Below, in pieces: positions 59,359 to 64,000 of a stretch of 64,000 nucleotides of DNA. The translations under genes were made by a program, and so were the position numbers. The DNA comes from Lycocorax pyrrhopterus obiensis. Lineage: Eukaryota > Chordata > Aves > Passeriformes > Paradisaeidae. Numbering within the stretch: the stretch's first letter is position 1; each line of letters starts with the position of its first letter. Location: the NCBI GenBank assembly GCA_014706295.1, contig JACSVZ010000004.1, positions 85,195,047 to 85,259,046 on the forward strand, read 5' to 3'. Below the pieces are notes generated by a model that did no database searches, was not told where the DNA came from, and was given only the letters and a program-made list of their open reading frames with translations.

Positions 59359-61344
59359 AGGATTACAGAGTTTTGGTTTGCTTTCCTTCTGCTTGATGTG
59401 GAACTAACATGAGTTAAATGCTTCTGATAATTATTATTTATTGATTCAGGCAACTCCTGCACAGTCAAAAGGAAATACAGGGAAGCCAAACAATCCTAAG
59501 TCTTGTTCTCTTATCCATTTATTGCCGAGGGAAATAAATCACATTTTTAAATTTCACCAAAAGGAAAGATTTTGCAACAAGCCTGACTTATGGTATTGCT
59601 ATGTAATATTTTGGGTTTGGCTTTCAAATTTTGAAGTGCATATTTAACTAAAACATATTTCATGTTGTTACATTTGTCAGCTACAATTGAATTGGTATGC
59701 ATGAGATAATTACATTTCTGGTCACAATGGATATTGTGCATGTCTCCTAAGCTTTTTAGAAATAAACCCTTCAATTAAAATTGTCAGATTTCCAAAACAA
59801 ATTTTTAAATATATGTCTTATTTAAAAGGCATGGATTTCTATCCAGCCATCAGTTTGATATGGAAATGAGTACAGAATTCACACAATGTTCTTGCATTAG
59901 AAACAGAAAAGTAGAGTATTGGAAGCATCCAATTTTTTTTTCAGAGATGATAATACTCGCTAAACTTTATCTTTCATTTGCAAGTACAGGAACAGAAGGG
60001 TAAATGAATTTTTGCAAATTGTTCATAGTTTTTTCTACCCATTTAAATTTGTGCAAGCATTGCTTCTTTTCAGGCAACAAATAACTGGAATTTTTGCCAT
60101 ACTTCACACTAAATTAAGGCTGAGATTTCAGACATATTTGGGTAGTTTCCATTAGTTCTGTTGTCACTGTGGGACTGAAAAGTAAGCCACACACTTCTTT
60201 TGAGACACTGTGTTTTATTAAAACAGCTCTGTTAACTGACAGATGTGAAAGTCACAGCTATCTCTGACAAGATATTACATTTTGGAGCTATGGTTTCATT
60301 GAGGTGGTTATTCTGAAAAATTGTATGAGTATTTAGTAGCAATAATGACACTGGGGCTGGTAGGTGAATGCAGCACATGCACCACATTTTTCTATGCCTG
60401 ACTATCCTCATGAAATAATAGGATCATTACTTTATATTTCAATTGCTAAGTGAAAAAATACTTTTTTAATTGGCACAGAAGCACAAAACCCATGATATTC
60501 TCCTGTCAAGGAACTAGGAGTAAGCAGTAATACTGATTTTTTTTTTGCTTTCACAGAAATTACATTGAAAGGCAAAACATATTTGTAGAACATCACTCAT
60601 GTATTAACTATGAGAGTCTGACCATGACAAATGATGCACTGCATACAACATCTACCCTGAGTAAGTGTGAGTGTTCCTAGCTCTTTAAACACCGATTTTT
60701 CAATTCTTAAGTGTTAGGTTTCTAGCAAAGTGCAGGAAAGTCTTGTTGCTTTGACAAGCCAAATCCTTTATGCCATCACTAGGCTCATCGTTTCAGCAGA
60801 AGTTTTGTAATACTCATGCCAAATCTTAAACATAATGCTGCAAGTTCCTCTGTGTTCTAAGTGTCACACCACTGAAATAAACAACCAAATATAAACAATA
60901 AGAAGCTCAGCCAAACTGGTGAAAAACTTAAAACCTCCAAATCAAAGCTGTATACTTGCACACGGGTGTGAACTGGTGTATTTCCTAAGATGTGGCAGAA
61001 AAAAATAGTGAACATGCAAAATTTTACAAAGTAGGATGGCACAACGCAAATGCCTGAAAAAATCAAAGGCAGATAGCTGCTTTGTTCTGATCTCCTAGGG
61101 CCCTGGCATTTCCTAGCACGTGGCACTACATGAATATATTTAGCATTACTCTTTGTTCCTGCATTAATATTTCCACTACAGTACAGGAAAACTTTGCACA
61201 CGTACAAAAATGAATGAGAAAATGGAATATATTATTCGACTGTTGTAATGGTAGGAATATACATTAATTGGACAAGGTTGTGGTATAATAGAGAATCCTG
61301 AGGTGGCTGGTAAAAAAGGGCCACACCTGCAAAACTAAGCTATT

Positions 61345-61399
61345 ATATAGAGTGTATATATAGAGTGTATATAAGTTTATATATATATATAAAGTGTAT
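61345..61399 (+). repeat. TA-rich imperfect tandem repeat
   Basis: tatatagagtgta is repeated twice and followed by tataagttta(ta)n and aagtgta. It is AT-rich and probably unstable. Confidence 0.8.
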
Positions 61400-62751
61400 T
61401 CACAGTACCTCACTCAAAATATTCAGAAGAATAACTATGGACATTAGAGTAATTGCTTCCCTGCAAATATATTAGGATATAACTTTTGAGTTCTTGGGAA
61501 TCAGATACACCTATAGGTACACTGGAAGCTGTATTCTGAAGGCAGAGTATTCTGCTGCTAGGATGTTAAATCAGTAAAAATATTAACTTTTATCTACAGT
61601 TGGTCTAAACTTGCAACACAGTGATGTACACGGTCTTCTGAAACTTTTTATTGTCTTGTATACTTCCCTGTGCAAATTAGTGTAAATTAAGTAGTTTGAC
61701 CTTTGTTAAGGATTTCTTCCACAATGTTTATTAAAATAATGTTTACAAAAAATTATAGACTCAAATATTTTGGAGGGATGGGTATACTTGTTGCAGAATT
61801 ATCATGTTAATGGCATCTTGCAATTAATTATCTGAAATTATCTTGCAAGAACTGATTGAAATTCAGGAAAGGAAATTCAGGATAGCACATCTAAACAGGA
61901 ATAGTTAATTATGCACATTCATGATGGGTCCCAACAGGTTCTTAAGTGATTCATGCTGCAAAGGAAGCAATCTTCATTGCGTTTATATATAACCCATAAG
62001 ACGTGTGGAACAAACATTTTGTGTTGTTGATAAGACCTTAGCTATGTTGCAAATGAACATATACAGAAATGTACCAGGGAATTTGAGATTGGTTTGACTG
62101 CATTGTTCAGAAGTCTGACAAATCTAAAACAATTTTAAAACAAAACTTTACTAAACTGACATTTCATTAACAACACTAACAGTTTATTTAATTTATTAAA
62201 TTATTAGCAGTAATATTAACTAATACTAACAGTTTTCTGTTATCACTACTCATCTCTACCTATATGAAACTGTTAATCCTTAACACCTGCATCAAACGTG
62301 AGCTGCAAGGGTACAGCACCAGGGTGCTGATGCTGCATTTTTAGCAGTGATAGGCCATGGATCTGGGGGGTTCTCGGTCTCCAGGCTTATTTGCAGAGTC
62401 TGCTCTTTTTATTTTCATTCGTTGTTGTGCGAAATTCACTGTTTGGGTCACTGCATACATATTTTCCAAGGCCTGCTATGTGCAACTGCACAGATCTCTG
62501 TTTGATGGGTTAGTGGCCAAATTGCTCACACTCTTCCGTAAAATGCCCATTATTTGTGTTTAGCCATGTCAGCACAATGCCACAAAATATTTACATTATT
62601 TTAGTACATGTAGATTACAATTCAAGACAAGCTAGTATTATTATATCCTAATTAATATTTTTTGTAATTTACATCACAAGCCCTTTCTTTGATCACAGCC
62701 AGAAATACCTGTCTGGTTTGGGGCATGGAATTTAAAAAGAGATGTGGGTAT

Positions 62752-62850
62752 AGCACAGAAAATCCAGAAAAGAACAATGAAGATGATCGGAGATTTAGGA
62801 AACTTGGTTTATTAAAAAACTTGGGCAAAACTGGGATTGTTCTGCCTATG
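62752..62850 (+). mobile_element. Ancient CR1 relic, sense
   Basis: Diverged but collinear with the CR1 block at the end of ORF2: aatccagaaaagaacaatga, agatgatcggagatttagg, then aaaactgggattgttctgcct. Compare gtccaaaggagggcaacaaagatgg in the copy at 29.77 kb. No terminus is kept. It is older than the other copies here. Confidence 0.55.
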
Positions 62851-64000
62851 ATTTTATCATTTTTTTCTTCGTACAGCCCCTCTGAGTGTTATTAAGCATG
62901 GACAGGGCCCATGCTAGCACCAAGCCTGGCACTGCAGCACCTTGATGCCATAGGTACTGCTGCAGAAAGCACCCTGTACAGGATTTATAGCAGACATAAA
63001 GTTTATAGGCTAAGGTCTATTTGTCAGACAAACACACAGATGTGTGTATGACAGCTGGGCCAGAGGATAAAATCATGAAAGTTAGGAGAATGTTGGAAAA
63101 TCCTGAAATCCCAGCTGCTTTGAGATTTCCCTTGTGGCTTGACTGACATCACTATAGCCATGTGCTTGAACTCTCCTTTCTGCAGTGAAGTTGAAATAGA
63201 TGTTGAAAAATAAAAGTTGAAAATAGACCTTCTGTGAAAAAAAAAATATTTCAGTAAACAGGTTACAGAACTCTTGTGCACTTTCACAGCAGCCCTCAGT
63301 GTGAATATTGCTGACTGTTCTCTTGGCTGGAGGGGTAGACGTGTCAAGAGAATCTTAGCAGAATGAAGGCCACATAGGAGATACCAACAGGGCCTTTGTA
63401 AGCTTATGGCTATTTATTTTGTATTTTCTCATGTATAAAAAGCAAGTATTTTGATCTTGTTAATATTGTCTTAAGAATGAATAACTGGGTCTGTCCTTGC
63501 CTGGTAAGATACTGTAGTTACAAGCCTCTGCTGTGTTCTGTGCATGCACCTGTGCACACAGACACCTGGCGTGATGGGGTTTTGATTAAAAAACACAAGC
63601 TAAATAAGCATTAGTATTTGCAATTTTTCTAACACTTAGAAGCATGTGTTAAGCGTCTGGGCTGAGGAAGCTTCATCACTGGGGTGTATGACCCTGGATT
63701 TTCTCTCTCTCTGTTAAGGACAGGGGAAGAAATCCCTTTCTAGCATAAAATCAGTATCATTGTTCATGACGAGCAAGTGTTTCCATGTCAGTCTTCTTAC
63801 AATTCTATCTTTATAATCCACAGGGCTTCAGTGAGACTTCCATGCTCTTATGTGAGGATAAACTTGATTTATAATCTTTAAGCTACCATATAAATTAGTT
63901 TTGGAGATAGCTTTATTTCCCATTTTTTCTTCTGTAGGAAGTGGCTGAGTTGTTTTTTAAAGAAGACAATTTGAGAGTATTGTCTTTCTGTACATCACCT
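62851..64000. other. Unique DNA to window end, no gene recognised
   Basis: About 1.15 kb, moderately AT-rich. The only frame of note, 63024-63347 (-), shows no known domain. No RNA gene or repeat was recognised. Confidence 0.5.

Larger units (their letters stand above)
56406..62751. other. Unique AT-rich DNA, no gene recognised
   Basis: About 6.3 kb. It holds a hairpin flanked by direct repeats (56532-56578), a stretch at 58200-58560 that looks like a non-coding regulatory block, an A-rich tract (59285-59358) and a TA-rich tract (61345-61399). Minus frames 58793-59041 and 58804-59109 overlap in different registers and show no domain; the frame 59220-59489 is a translation of the A-rich tract. 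Confidence 0.5.

Overview
The window looks like non-coding DNA from a bird, most probably a passerine or another neoavian. The evidence is many truncated copies of the CR1 LINE, several of which keep the typical CR1 3' terminus with its ATTCTRTG octamer. There are also solo and partial LTRs of the avian ERVL type, and one small complete LTR element with a tRNA-Trp primer-binding site. By eye the background is AT-rich and CpG-poor. I see no rRNA, tRNA, CRISPR or bacterial-type operon. I recognise no complete protein-coding gene; almost all open frames are short and either chance or shadows of repeats. The segment is best read as a gene desert or a large intron.

Layout: 1-427 is an antisense CR1 cut by the window edge. 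428-12937 is mostly unique sequence with one antisense CR1 (about 5838-6345). 12938-13312 is an ERVL-like LTR piece fused to an internal CR1 piece. 13313-25525 is unique. 25526-26991 is the most informative feature: a 1454-bp LTR element with two 306-bp LTRs, a 6-bp target duplication, a PBS and a polypurine tract. It has only 842 bp of internal DNA and lacks gag-pol-env. 29.7-34.6 kb holds three CR1 copies (+, -, +) and, at 33471-33628 on the minus strand, the only exon-like frame I would keep as a candidate. 34.6-53.4 kb is mainly unique DNA with two small CR1 relics and simple repeats. 53445-53848 and about 55500-56405 are two further ERV LTR pieces. The rest is unique DNA with one old CR1 relic near 62.8 kb and AT-rich repeats.

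There is no gene network to describe. The history is one of repeated retroelement insertion, truncation and local duplication. The short LTR element is the best candidate for something not widely described: a TRIM-like, non-autonomous relative of alpharetrovirus-type ERVs. Its leader, the region where such viruses normally carry dimerisation and packaging signals, is tandemly duplicated together with a strong hairpin.
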